A stretch of DNA of 9,394 nucleotides, from positions 1 through 9,394 of the forward strand of contig DPZQ01000053.1 of the NCBI GenBank assembly GCA_003536295.1, written 5' to 3'. Under the pieces are notes generated by a model. That model ran no database searches and was not told the DNA's origin. It worked only from the letters and a program-made list of their open reading frames with translations. Positions 1 to 6,111 of the stretch are shown here, piece by piece. Position numbers and translations under genes: made by a program. The stretch comes from Rhodobacter sp. Its GTDB lineage: Bacteria; Pseudomonadota; Alphaproteobacteria; Rhodobacterales; Rhodobacteraceae. How positions within the stretch are numbered: position 1 is the stretch's first letter; every line of letters begins with the position of its first letter.

Positions 1-30
1 ATCGCTTTGCTGTTGATGTTCGCAGTCTAA
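1..30 (+). CDS. atpE: ATP synthase F0 subunit c, C-terminal end (partial)
   Basis: Only the last nine codons and the TAA stop are inside the window. They read I-A-L-L-L-M-F-A-V-stop, which matches the hydrophobic end of the second transmembrane helix of the proteolipid subunit c, the rotor ring of the F0 sector. The identification rests mainly on position: the next two genes on the same strand are F0 subunits B' and B, and alphaproteobacterial F0 operons run I-B-E-B'-F. The conserved carboxylate and the polar loop lie to the left of the window and cannot be checked. Confidence 0.85.
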   Translation: MALLLMFAV

Positions 31-48
31 TTTCGGATCTGATGTTTC

Positions 49-74
49 GGCCGGATGGGGCAGCCCTTCCGGCC
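49..74 (+). promoter_or_regulatory. Intercistronic hairpin between atpE and the B' gene
   Basis: The arms GGCCGGA (49-55) and TCCGGCC (68-74) are perfectly complementary over 7 bp, 6 of them G/C. Inside, after a T-T mismatch, GGG can pair with CCC around a short loop. No T-run follows (the next bases are AAATCTAAG), so this is not a standard intrinsic terminator. Inference: it may protect the 3' end of upstream mRNA or mark a processing site, allowing atpE message to exceed that of the B' and B genes, since subunit c is needed in about ten or more copies per enzyme and the stator subunits in one each. Confidence 0.6.
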
Positions 75-112
75 AAATCTAAGTAAAACTCGAAACTTAA
101 AGGCGAACAGAT

Positions 113-640
113 ATGGCGAGCGAAATGCAAGGCGCAGCGTCAGAGCACGCTGTTGGAATGCCACAGTTAGATTTTTCAACTTGGCCTAATCAAATCTTTT
201 GGTTGGCAGTCACGCTGATCGTGATCTATATGGTGTTATCGCGTGTTGCCCTGCCCAGAATTGGCGCAGTTTTGGCAGAACGGAACGGCGTCATCACAAA
301 TGATCTTGCCGCCGCTGAAGACTTCAAACAAAAAGCCGTTTTGGCTGATCAAGCCTATAATGACGCGCTTGACGCTGCCCGGATAGAGGCCGCAAAAATT
401 ATTACCGAAGCAAAGGCTGCGATCCAAAAAGATTTGGATAAGGCGATTGCTAAGGCCGATACTGAGATCGCGGCTAAGGCTACTGAATCAGAAAAAGAAA
501 TTGCAGTAATCCGTGACAGCGCTGTCAAAAGCGTGACAGAGGTTGCAACCGCTACTGCGGGCGAAATCGTCATGGCTTTGGGCGGTGTGGCTGATGCCAA
601 AGCGGTCAAATCGGCTGTTGCTGCGCGGATGAAAGGCTAA
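113..640 (+). CDS. atpF2: ATP synthase F0 subunit B'
   Basis: 175-residue subunit of the peripheral stalk of F1F0 ATP synthase, which holds the alpha3beta3 head against the rotating c ring at the inner membrane. Residues about 27-46 form one hydrophobic membrane helix, preceded by a short polar N-terminus containing the P-Q-L-D-F-S-T-W-P-N-Q stretch typical of B' proteins. Residues about 50-150 are a long Ala/Glu/Lys-rich coiled coil (R-x-G-V-I-x-x-D-L-A-A-A-E near 57-69). The family is normally 160-185 residues, so the length is complete. The start has an AAAGG ribosome site at 99-103, 9 bases upstream. The gene ends 3 bases before the subunit B gene, and its last codons contain that gene's ribosome site. 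It is also called atpX or atpG in some genomes; B' and B form a heterodimer in alphaproteobacteria and cyanobacteria. Confidence 0.95.
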   Translation: MASEMQGAASEHAVGMPQLDFSTWPNQIFWLAVTLIVIYMVLSRVALPRIGAVLAERNGVITNDLAAAEDFKQKAVLADQAYNDALDAARIEAAKIITEAKAAIQKDLDKAIAKADTEIAAKATESEKEIAVIRDSAVKSVTEVATATAGEIVMALGGVADAKAVKSAVAARMKG

Positions 641-643
641 CCT

Positions 644-1198
644 ATGAAAAAATTGTCTTTAACCTCGGTTCTTCTGGCAAGCCCAGCGGCTGCGTCGTCG
701 GGGTTAAGCTTTTCTTTGTCGAACACTAATTTCATCGTTTTGGTCTCGTTTTTGTTGTTTATAGGTGTTTTACTGCGTTTCAAGGTGCCGCATAAATTAG
801 TCGGCCTGCTTGATGCGCGCGCCGCACAAATCAAAGGCGATCTAGAAGAGGCCCGCGCACTGCGTGATGAAGCGCAAGCAATTTTGGGATCTTATGATCG
901 CAAACAAAAAGAAATGCATGAGCAGTCAGAACGTATTATAGCAACCGCACGCGATGAGGCAAGCTTGGCTGCAAAACAAGCCAAAGCAGACTTGAAGCAA
1001 TCGATCGCACGTCGCTTGGCTTCGGCGCAAGAGCGTATAACCACCGCCGAAGTTGCTGCCGTACGCGAGGTGCGCGAAACAGCTGTGAATGTCGCTGTGG
1101 CTGTTGCGGCAGATCTTTTGGCCCAACAAATGACCGCTGATGCGGCGGCCGCATCAATTGATGCGTCTATAGATCAGGTTCAGTCCAAGCTGCACTAA
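644..1198 (+). CDS. atpF: ATP synthase F0 subunit B
   Basis: 184-residue stalk subunit and presumed partner of the preceding B' protein. Residues 1-18 (M-K-K-L-S-L-T-S-V-L-L-A-S-P-A-A-A-S) look like a cleavable signal sequence with an A-x-A end. A second hydrophobic segment at about 29-46 is the real membrane anchor, followed by F-K-V-P and a charged coiled coil from about 55 to 145. The C-terminal A/V/L-rich stretch (148-160) corresponds to the delta-contacting end. The ATG is preceded by AAAGG at 632-636, inside the end of the B' gene with a 7-base spacing, so translation of the two is probably coupled. It is the last gene of the operon: a strong terminator follows 22 bases after the stop. 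The F1 genes are not in this window, consistent with the separate F0 and F1 operons of alphaproteobacteria. Confidence 0.95.
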   Translation: MKKLSLTSVLLASPAAASSGLSFSLSNTNFIVLVSFLLFIGVLLRFKVPHKLVGLLDARAAQIKGDLEEARALRDEAQAILGSYDRKQKEMHEQSERIIATARDEASLAAKQAKADLKQSIARRLASAQERITTAEVAAVREVRETAVNVAVAVAADLLAQQMTADAAAASIDASIDQVQSKLH

Positions 1199-1220
1199 GC
1201 TGCAACGGATCTAAATTTGA

Positions 1221-1247
1221 AAGCCCGGCTTCTGCCGGGCTTTTTTT
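1221..1247 (+). terminator. Intrinsic terminator of the atp F0 operon
   Basis: A perfect 9-bp stem AAGCCCGGC (1221-1229) / GCCGGGCTT (1234-1242) closes a TTCT tetraloop and runs straight into T residues through 1247. It lies 22 bases after the atpF stop and is textbook rho-independent. The end of the opposing GntR gene begins at 1246, so the T-run overlaps that gene's stop codon. Read on the minus strand the stem is followed by TTCAAATTT rather than a clean U-run, so it is at best a weak terminator in that direction. Confidence 0.93.
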
Positions 1248-2013
1248 ATCTAAGTTGCTCTTGTTCAAAACGCTTTTTGGCCACTTCCTCATTTTGTTCG
1301 GCGCGCTGCATAAGAACAAAGTCCTGCTCAACATAACTCAAATGTGCTTCGATGGCAGCACGTGCTCCATCGGGATCGCGGTTTTGTACGGCCTCATTTA
1401 TGGCCCGATGCTGGTTTAGCAACGTGTCGCGCGTGGTGCGGTTTTTAAACATCCGTTGGCGGTTATAAAACACACCCTCTCGCAGCATCTGAAACATTGA
1501 GCGCATCATATGCAGCATGACGATATTATGGCTGGCCTCTATAATCGACATGTGAAATTCAGCGTCCAAAATCGCCTCATCTTGTGGATTGCGTTTATTA
1601 TGGGCGCTTTCCATCTTTTTAAATATCGTGTCCACGACAGCTAAGTCCATGTCCGAGCCATAGCGCGCTGCGCGGTCGGCGGCCAAACCTTCTAGATCGC
1701 GCCGAAAAGAAATATAATCAAACACGGCCTGATAGTTGCTGGAAAATAGTGCAATAAGCGCTGGCGAAAAGGCCGAGCCCAACACATCAGCCACGAATAT
1801 GCCCGCCCCTGCTCGGCTGATCAAAAGACCGCGTGCTTCAAGGTCTGCGACGGCGTCGCGTAAAATTGGTCGCGAGACGCCTAGTTGTAAAGATAACTCA
1901 CGCTCTGCGGGTAATCGGTCACCTGTGCGTAAAACACCACGTAGGACCATATCCTCAATTTGCCGGATAATTGGCTCTGAGCGCTTTTCGGGGTGAATTT
2001 TTTTAAAAGGCAT
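1246..2013 (-). CDS. GntR-family transcriptional regulator, FCD (FadR/PdhR-like) subgroup
   Basis: 255-residue DNA-binding regulator. Residues about 8-76 are a winged helix-turn-helix with the GntR signature (G-D-R-L-P-A-E-R-E-L at 31-40, G-V-S-R-P-I-L-R-D-A-V at 45-55, and wing G-A-G-I-F-V at 69-74). Residues about 100-232 are an all-helical FCD ligand domain with the expected metal/ligand residues in place: D150 and H154 in D-A-E-F-H, H202 in N-Q-H-R-A-I, and H224 in E-A-H-L. FCD regulators usually bind small carboxylates such as lactate, glycolate or pyruvate. The tail after about 235 is charged. Overall character is closest to PdhR/LldR/GlcC types, but no catabolic operon is adjacent, so the effector and targets are unassigned. 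The ATG has a very good AAAGGAGGG ribosome site (2017-2025), 3 bases upstream. It converges with atpF and follows the OmpA gene by 54 bases on the same strand. Confidence 0.9.
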   Translation of the reverse strand: MPFKKIHPEKRSEPIIRQIEDMVLRGVLRTGDRLPAERELSLQLGVSRPILRDAVADLEARGLLISRAGAGIFVADVLGSAFSPALIALFSSNYQAVFDYISFRRDLEGLAADRAARYGSDMDLAVVDTIFKKMESAHNKRNPQDEAILDAEFHMSIIEASHNIVMLHMMRSMFQMLREGVFYNRQRMFKNRTTRDTLLNQHRAINEAVQNRDPDGARAAIEAHLSYVEQDFVLMQRAEQNEEVAKKRFEQEQLR

Positions 2014-2032
2014 CTACCCTCCTTTTGGTCAA

Positions 2033-2061
2033 AGGATAGAGCCAAATTGAACCTTTCACAA
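2033..2061 (-). promoter_or_regulatory. Predicted sigma70 promoter of the GntR gene
   Basis: On the minus strand, TTGTGA (2056-2061) and TATCCT (2033-2038) are separated by 17 bases; each matches four of six consensus positions. Transcription would begin near 2026, leaving only about a dozen leader bases, mostly the ribosome site. The element TTTGG (2024-2028, plus strand) and its complement CCAAA (2042-2046) flank the -10 box as an inverted repeat, a possible site of autoregulation. This is prediction from pattern alone; readthrough from the OmpA gene is the alternative. Confidence 0.4.
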
Positions 2062-2067
2062 GTCAGC

Positions 2068-2733
2068 CTAAATGTTGGGACGAATGACGATTTCAACGCG
2101 GCGATTTTGTGTGCGGCCCGCGTCTGTCGCGTTCGAGACAACAGGTTGGTCTTCTCCATAACCCGCAGCCATGATCCGCGTGCCAGGCACATCTGCATCG
2201 CGCAGTACATTGGTCACCGAAAGGGCGCGACGCACCGATAGGTCTTGATTATATTGCGCGGCGCCTATGTTATCGGTGTGGCCAATGATTTCTACAGCGC
2301 TGTCAGGATAGTTTTGCAAGCTGTGCGCCACTGCATAAAGATCAGAGATCAATGTCCCCTTCAATTCAGTTGAGTTGGTGGCAAAGAGAATATCTTGTGG
2401 CAGGGTCACAATCAAAGATTGGCCCGTATTGGTGATTGAGACGCGTGGGTCAGACATTTTAGCCCGCAACTCAGCGGCTTGTTTGTCAAGCGTTTGACCA
2501 ATGGTGCCACCGGCTGCAGCGCCTAAGGCTGCACCCAGTAAAACGCCATCTAATTTGCCACCTCTTTTATCTTGCGTAAGGCCAATAAAACCACCCAGTA
2601 ACGCCCCCGTAACAACGCCTTGGCGTGAACGCGCGTTTGGATCATTGGGATAGGCACTCGGATCAACCGACACACAAGCAGAAAGAGCAAATGCTGTTAA
2701 GCTGCCCATAAGAATAGGACGTTCACGCGACAT
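2068..2733 (-). CDS. OmpA-domain outer-membrane lipoprotein with glycine zipper
   Basis: 221-residue cell-envelope lipoprotein predicted to anchor in the outer membrane and bind peptidoglycan. Residues 1-20 are a lipoprotein signal peptide with lipobox L17-S-A-C20, where C20 would be lipidated. Residues about 40-80 are a glycine-zipper segment (A-L-L-G-G-F-I-G, then G-V-L-L-G-A-A-L-G-A-A-A-G-G), probably membrane-associated. Residues about 107-221 are an OmpA/MotB-like domain: I-L-F-A-T-N-S-T-E-L at 115-124, G-H-T-D-N-I-G at 151-157, the N-x-x-L-S-x-x-R-A-x-x-V pattern at 162-173, and terminal R-R-V-E-I. D154 and R169 sit where the diaminopimelate-contacting residues of OmpA domains fall. Start: a TTG twelve bases upstream is in frame, but it overlaps the GAGG ribosome site (2740-2743), so the ATG at 2733 with 6-base spacing is preferred. 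YiaD-type proteins have the same architecture; a precise role is not known. Confidence 0.92.
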   Translation of the reverse strand: MSRERPILMGSLTAFALSACVSVDPSAYPNDPNARSRQGVVTGALLGGFIGLTQDKRGGKLDGVLLGAALGAAAGGTIGQTLDKQAAELRAKMSDPRVSITNTGQSLIVTLPQDILFATNSTELKGTLISDLYAVAHSLQNYPDSAVEIIGHTDNIGAAQYNQDLSVRRALSVTNVLRDADVPGTRIMAAGYGEDQPVVSNATDAGRTQNRRVEIVIRPNI

Positions 2734-2774
2734 ATATAACCTCAAATAAAGTAAAATGATGATGTATTAACCCC

Positions 2775-2803
2775 AACATAAGTGGTTGCTGCCAATAGGT
2801 CAA
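2775..2803 (-). promoter_or_regulatory. Predicted sigma70 promoter of the OmpA-like lipoprotein gene
   Basis: On the minus strand, TTGACC (2798-2803, five of six to consensus) and TATGTT (2775-2780, four of six) are separated by exactly 17 bases. Transcription would start near 2768, giving a leader of about 35 bases ahead of the ATG at 2733. It is the best promoter-like pattern in the window and lies in the only gap between the lipoprotein gene and the methyltransferase gene upstream. Confidence 0.6.
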
Positions 2804-2823
2804 AACACATTTACGCATGCGCG

Positions 2824-3666
2824 CTAGTCTATCAGATCCCGCCGAGCCGCCTCATAGGCGAGCATCGCTCGCTTGACGGGTAGGCCCCAGTGATACCCCC
2901 CCAAACCGCCTGATTTGCGCATGGCACGGTGGCATGGAATAAGCCAAGAGATTGGGTTGCGCCCGACGGCCGTGCCAACCGCACGCATGGCCTTTGGATG
3001 ACCAATTTTCCGGGCAATTTCTGAATAGTTTGTCACTTGCCCCGATGGGATGTTCAAAAGCGCTTCCCAGACTTTGATTTGGAAGGGTGCACCGATCACA
3101 TGTAGCCTGGTGGGCCTATTGTCGAAAAGTTTGGTCACCAATGGTGCAAGGTTTGAGGCTTTTTCGTGGTAAAGGGCTTTGGGCCAGCGCGTGCGCATAT
3201 CTTTCATCGAGGCTTCAAACCCAATTTCTTCGTAAAATGCAATCCCGCAGATACCCCGGTCGGTTGCCATGACTATGGCATGCCCAAAGGGCGAGGCAAA
3301 CTGCCCCCATTCGATCACAAGGCCAGCCCCCGCCGCGGCATATTCGCCCGGGCTCATCGCCTCCCAGGTAAGAAATAAATCATGCAAGCGCCCCCCGCCT
3401 GAGAGCCCCGCCAGATGGCTGCTTTCCAGCGTCGTAAAGCGGTTTGCCAATAATCTGCGCGCCAGATCAAGTGTCAAATATTGCTGATAGCGCTTGGGCG
3501 ACACGCCCACCCATTGTGAAAATAGCCTTTGAAAATGGCTGGCGCTTAGGTCGAGTTGGGCGGCCAGCCCCTCAAGCGACAGGGGCGTTTCGGTCTGATC
3601 TAAAATCACAAGTGCACGCGCGATAAGGGCGTAATGGTCGCGCGGGTTTTGTTGGGTTAGGGGCAT
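2824..3666 (-). CDS. AraC-type HTH / methylated-DNA-protein-cysteine S-methyltransferase fusion
   Basis: 280-residue protein that by family removes alkyl groups from O6-alkylguanine by irreversible transfer to its own cysteine. Residues about 12-110 form an AraC-type double helix-turn-helix (L-D-L-S-A-S-H-F-Q-R-L-F at 38-49, G-V-S-P-K-R-Y-Q-Q-Y at 54-63, and M-S-P-G-E-Y at 104-109). Residues about 115-280 are the methyltransferase: F-Q-I-K-V-W-E-A-L at 195-203, I-P-S-G-Q-V-T-N-Y at 206-214, a basic R228 at the arginine-finger position, N237, and active site P-C245-H-R. This equals the C-terminal part of E. coli Ada without the N-terminal zinc domain whose cysteine senses methylphosphotriesters. 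The nucleophile and flanking residues are intact, so repair activity is likely; regulation by methylation is uncertain. The ATG has no good ribosome site; the upstream stretch AACCTGAAA is poor. It is divergent from nth. Confidence 0.93.
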   Translation of the reverse strand: MPLTQQNPRDHYALIARALVILDQTETPLSLEGLAAQLDLSASHFQRLFSQWVGVSPKRYQQYLTLDLARRLLANRFTTLESSHLAGLSGGGRLHDLFLTWEAMSPGEYAAAGAGLVIEWGQFASPFGHAIVMATDRGICGIAFYEEIGFEASMKDMRTRWPKALYHEKASNLAPLVTKLFDNRPTRLHVIGAPFQIKVWEALLNIPSGQVTNYSEIARKIGHPKAMRAVGTAVGRNPISWLIPCHRAMRKSGGLGGYHWGLPVKRAMLAYEAARRDLID

Positions 3667-3712
3667 TTTCAGGTTCTATTTTTGCTGCGATTGTGAAACT
3701 CTAACCAATAGA

Positions 3713-3742
3713 CGGGTGGCATGCGACCCGAATGTTGCGCAA
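3713..3742. promoter_or_regulatory. Two palindromes in the divergent gap, candidate operator
   Basis: The 130-base gap between the methyltransferase gene and nth contains an 18-bp imperfect palindrome: CGGGT (3713-3717), G, the palindrome GCATGC (3719-3724), G, ACCCG (3726-3730). The only asymmetry is the G-G pair. Five bases further on, TTGCGCAA (3735-3742) is a perfect 8-bp palindrome. Their placement suits binding of a dimeric regulator controlling one or both repair genes. No clear -35/-10 pair could be placed for either gene, and no T-run follows, so a terminator is unlikely. Function is inferred only. Confidence 0.35.
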
Positions 3743-3796
3743 AGATAAACTAATTCCCAAGGGCCAAGGCGCCCCACAAGGCAAAAACTAGATCGA

Positions 3797-4438
3797 ATGG
3801 TAAAGCAGTTAGACTATCATCACATGGCCCAAGTTTTCGCGACCTTTCAGGCCACAAACCCTAAACCCGATGGTGAGCTGTATCATCTTAACGCCTATAC
3901 GCTGTTGGTGGCGGTCGCCCTTTCGGCGCAGGCCACCGATATCGGCGTTAATCGAGCGACTCGTCCCCTGTTTGCGCGCGTCACAAGCCCCAAGGAAATG
4001 CTGGATCTCGGCCTTGACGGGCTGACCGAAGCCATAAAAACCATTGGGCTTTTTCGACAAAAGGCCAAGAATGTGATCAAAATGTCGGACATTTTGCACA
4101 GCGAATATGGGGGTGTGGTGCCCTCATCTCGGGCGGCGCTGCAATCTTTGCCGGGCGTGGGGCGCAAGACCGCCAATGTGGTTTTGAATATGTGGTTTCA
4201 CCATCCTGCTCAAGCGGTTGATACGCATATTTTCCGATTGGGCAATCGCAGCGGCATCTGCCCTGGTCGCACGGTCGAGGCGGTGGAACGCGCTATTGAA
4301 GATCATGTGCCTGTAGCTTATCAGGGACACGCGCATCATTGGATGATTTTACACGGCCGCTATATCTGTCTTGCGCGTAAACCCAAATGTGGCATCTGCC
4401 CTATCCGTGATCTTTGTTTGTTCGAGGAAAAGACCTAA
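3797..4438 (+). CDS. nth: Endonuclease III (DNA glycosylase/AP lyase)
   Basis: 213-residue bifunctional base-excision repair enzyme that removes oxidised pyrimidines and cuts the DNA backbone at the resulting abasic site. Visible hallmarks are L-S-A-Q-A-T-D at 42-48, the helix-hairpin-helix L-P-G-V-G-R-K-T-A at 118-126 with catalytic lysine K124, V-D142-T-H with the catalytic aspartate, and a C-terminal iron-sulfur motif C191-x6-C198-x2-C201-x5-C207. Length and motif order match E. coli Nth. The first ATG at 3797 was kept because M-V-K-Q-L-D-Y-H suits alphaproteobacterial Nth N-termini, although the nearest AAGG (3778-3781) lies 15 bases away, too far to be efficient. The alternative is the ATG nine codons on. 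The stop overlaps the next gene's start by one base. Confidence 0.96.
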   Translation: MVKQLDYHHMAQVFATFQATNPKPDGELYHLNAYTLLVAVALSAQATDIGVNRATRPLFARVTSPKEMLDLGLDGLTEAIKTIGLFRQKAKNVIKMSDILHSEYGGVVPSSRAALQSLPGVGRKTANVVLNMWFHHPAQAVDTHIFRLGNRSGICPGRTVEAVERAIEDHVPVAYQGHAHHWMILHGRYICLARKPKCGICPIRDLCLFEEKT

Positions 4439-5430
4439 TGAAAAAATATCAAGTGATTGGCATTGGTAACGCGATGGTTGACGTTTTGTCTTACGCTGAT
4501 GATGCAATGTTGGCGCGCCATGACATCACCAAAGGGGTCATGCAATTGATCGATATGCCCCGCGCAGTCGCGCTTTATAGTCACATCGGGTCTGCGCAAG
4601 AAGTGTCGGGTGGCTCGGCGGCAAATAGTATTGCAGCCATCGCCCATTTGGGTGGGCGCACGGCTTATGTGGGCAAGGTTTGCGACGATCAGCTGGGCGC
4701 GATCTTCGCCCATGATTTACGCGCCCAAGGGGCCGTCTATGAGACAAAGATGGCACCAATGGATGGGGCTCAAGAAACCGGGCGCTGCATCGTTTTGGTC
4801 ACGCCAGACGGAGAAAGAACCCTAAACACCTATTTGGGGTGGTCGGAGTTTTTGACCGCTGGCGATATTATCACCGATGACATGGCCCAAGCCGAATGGA
4901 TTTACCTTGAGGGCTACCGTTTCGACGGACCCGAAAGCCATGCTGCTTTCTCAAAGGCGATTGCGGCGTGCAAAGGTGCGAGCGGTAAAGTGTCAATCAC
5001 GCTTTCCGACCCTTTTTGCGTCGAACGTCACCGCGCGGCTTTTTTAGCGATGATCAGGGCCGATGCGGATTTGCTTTTTGCCAATCACGCAGAAATGGTG
5101 TCGCTTTACCAAACCGAAACGTTGGAGGAGGCCTTAGCGCACGCAGCCCAAGACGTAGAAATTGTTGCGTGTACCGACGGCGCGAATGGGGCTTTTGTGA
5201 TCGCAAATGGTCAGCGCTGGCATATTGATGCCATCCCCACCCAGATCAAAGACGCAACGGGCGCGGGTGATTTGTTTGCGGGTGCCTTTTTATGGGCCAT
5301 CACCAATGGTCATTCTTATGAGACTGCAGGAAAAATGGGCTGCATAGCGGCTGCCGAAGTCATCAGCCACATAGGTGCGCGCCCCCAGCAGAGTTTGCGC
5401 GACCTATTTGTGGCCCATAGGGTCCTTTAA
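4438..5430 (+). CDS. PfkB-family kinase, probable adenosine kinase
   Basis: 330-residue ribokinase-fold enzyme, probably phosphorylating adenosine to AMP with ATP in the cytoplasm. Residues 6-15 (V-I-G-I-G-N-A-M-V-D) begin the sugar-binding sheet. S-G-G-S-A-A-N-S at 57-64 and G-G-R-T-A-Y-V-G-K-V at 72-81 match the first PfkB region. D-A-T-G-A-G-D at 272-278 is the second PfkB signature, with D278 as the catalytic base and the anion-hole glycines present. Substrate is assigned from overall resemblance to alphaproteobacterial adenosine kinases; another nucleoside or sugar is possible. Start: an in-frame TTG lies 24 bases upstream, but GAGGAA at 4424-4429 sits 8 bases before the ATG at 4438, which forms TAATG with the nth stop. 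Reinitiation after nth is therefore likely, and the two form an operon. Confidence 0.88.
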   Translation: MKKYQVIGIGNAMVDVLSYADDAMLARHDITKGVMQLIDMPRAVALYSHIGSAQEVSGGSAANSIAAIAHLGGRTAYVGKVCDDQLGAIFAHDLRAQGAVYETKMAPMDGAQETGRCIVLVTPDGERTLNTYLGWSEFLTAGDIITDDMAQAEWIYLEGYRFDGPESHAAFSKAIAACKGASGKVSITLSDPFCVERHRAAFLAMIRADADLLFANHAEMVSLYQTETLEEALAHAAQDVEIVACTDGANGAFVIANGQRWHIDAIPTQIKDATGAGDLFAGAFLWAITNGHSYETAGKMGCIAAAEVISHIGARPQQSLRDLFVAHRVL

Positions 5431-5733
5431 TCACCTAATTTTTTAATGGACCTAATCTAAGTGTATTTTACCACAGTCAAGCTGCAAGACCACACAGCCC
5501 GCATCTGCTTTTGGACTGCAAGCGACGGTTAAACAAACTGGGACGAGCTGAACCGTGGGATCTTAGGCGCAAGTCGTGAGGAGCATCAAAATCTGCAAAG
5601 CATTGGCCCCTGTGAAACCATCGGTCTAAATGCCGAGCATACAAAAATGCACTGGCCTTAAGTCAGATATTTGATATTGCTGAAAAGACAGCCGCTGACA
5701 TTTTGTCTCGGAAAGATTTTTTCAGGATAACGT
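5431..5733. other. Gap with no intact gene; possible decayed reading frame
   Basis: No complete gene, RNA gene or clear terminator was found here. On the plus strand a frame starting at GTG 5461 runs to TAA 5659-5661, broken once by TAA at 5530-5532. It includes the coding-like stretch T-N-W-D-E-L-N-R-G-I-L-G-A-S-R-E-E-H at 5533-5586. After its end, a second frame (about 5616 to 5759) reads S-Q-I-F-D-I-A-E-K-T-A-A-D-I-L-S-R-K. The two could be pieces of one gene broken by a stop and a frameshift, but stretches of this length also arise by chance. I do not recognise a family. The last bases hold the ribosome site of the HIT gene. Confidence 0.25.
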
Positions 5734-6111
5734 ATGACAAGAAACTACGATCAAAATAATATTTTCGCGCGTATTTTGCGCGGTGAAATTCCCAATAACA
5801 CTGTCTTAGAAACCAATCATTCCTTAGCTTTTCACGATATCAACCCCGCAGCTCCCGTGCATGTTCTTTTGATCCCCAAAGGGGCTTATGTGACCTGCGA
5901 TGATTTCGCCACCCATGCTTCGGCTGATGAATTGGTGGATTTTAACCGGGCGATTGCCCGCGTGGTTGAGTTGATGGGCCTAACCGCTGGCTATCGCGCC
6001 CTAACAAACGCAGGCCGCGACGGTCTGCAAGAGGTGCCGCACTACCATTTACATATTCTGGGCGGGCGCGCGTTGGGGCCTATTTTGACAAAGGCCGCGC
6101 CCCTCTCTTAA
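5734..6111 (+). CDS. HIT-family nucleotide-binding hydrolase
   Basis: 125-residue histidine-triad protein, of usual length for the bacterial HinT-like branch. These are small dimeric enzymes that cleave purine nucleoside phosphoramidates and related nucleotide conjugates. Residues 9-20 (N-I-F-A-R-I-L-R-G-E-I-P) are the typical N-terminal motif. F-H-D-I-N-P-A-A-P-V-H-V-L at 33-45 is the conserved nucleotide-binding stretch. H103-Y-H105-L-H107 with following I-L-G-G-R is the active triad. The ATG is preceded by AGGA at 5724-5727 with a 6-base spacing. It stands alone on this strand, and its stop overlaps that of polA. Physiological substrate is unknown for most bacterial members. Confidence 0.93.
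   Translation: MTRNYDQNNIFARILRGEIPNNTVLETNHSLAFHDINPAAPVHVLLIPKGAYVTCDDFATHASADELVDFNRAIARVVELMGLTAGYRALTNAGRDGLQEVPHYHLHILGGRALGPILTKAAPLS

Noticed and set aside
2814..2821. Palindrome CGCATGCG just after the methyltransferase gene, with a following weak stem and TTTT on the minus strand
   Set aside because: The stem needs G-U pairs and only five or six base pairs; it is too weak to call a terminator. Its GCATGC core recurs at 3719-3724, but a six-base repeat is easily chance.
3761..3774. GGGC...GCCC stem upstream of nth
   Set aside because: Four base pairs with a six-base loop and no T-run; not distinguishable from chance.
5420..5452. GGTCC...GGACC inverted repeat around the end of the adenosine kinase gene
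   Set aside because: The loop exceeds 20 bases and the T-run is inside the loop rather than after the stem, so it is not a credible terminator.
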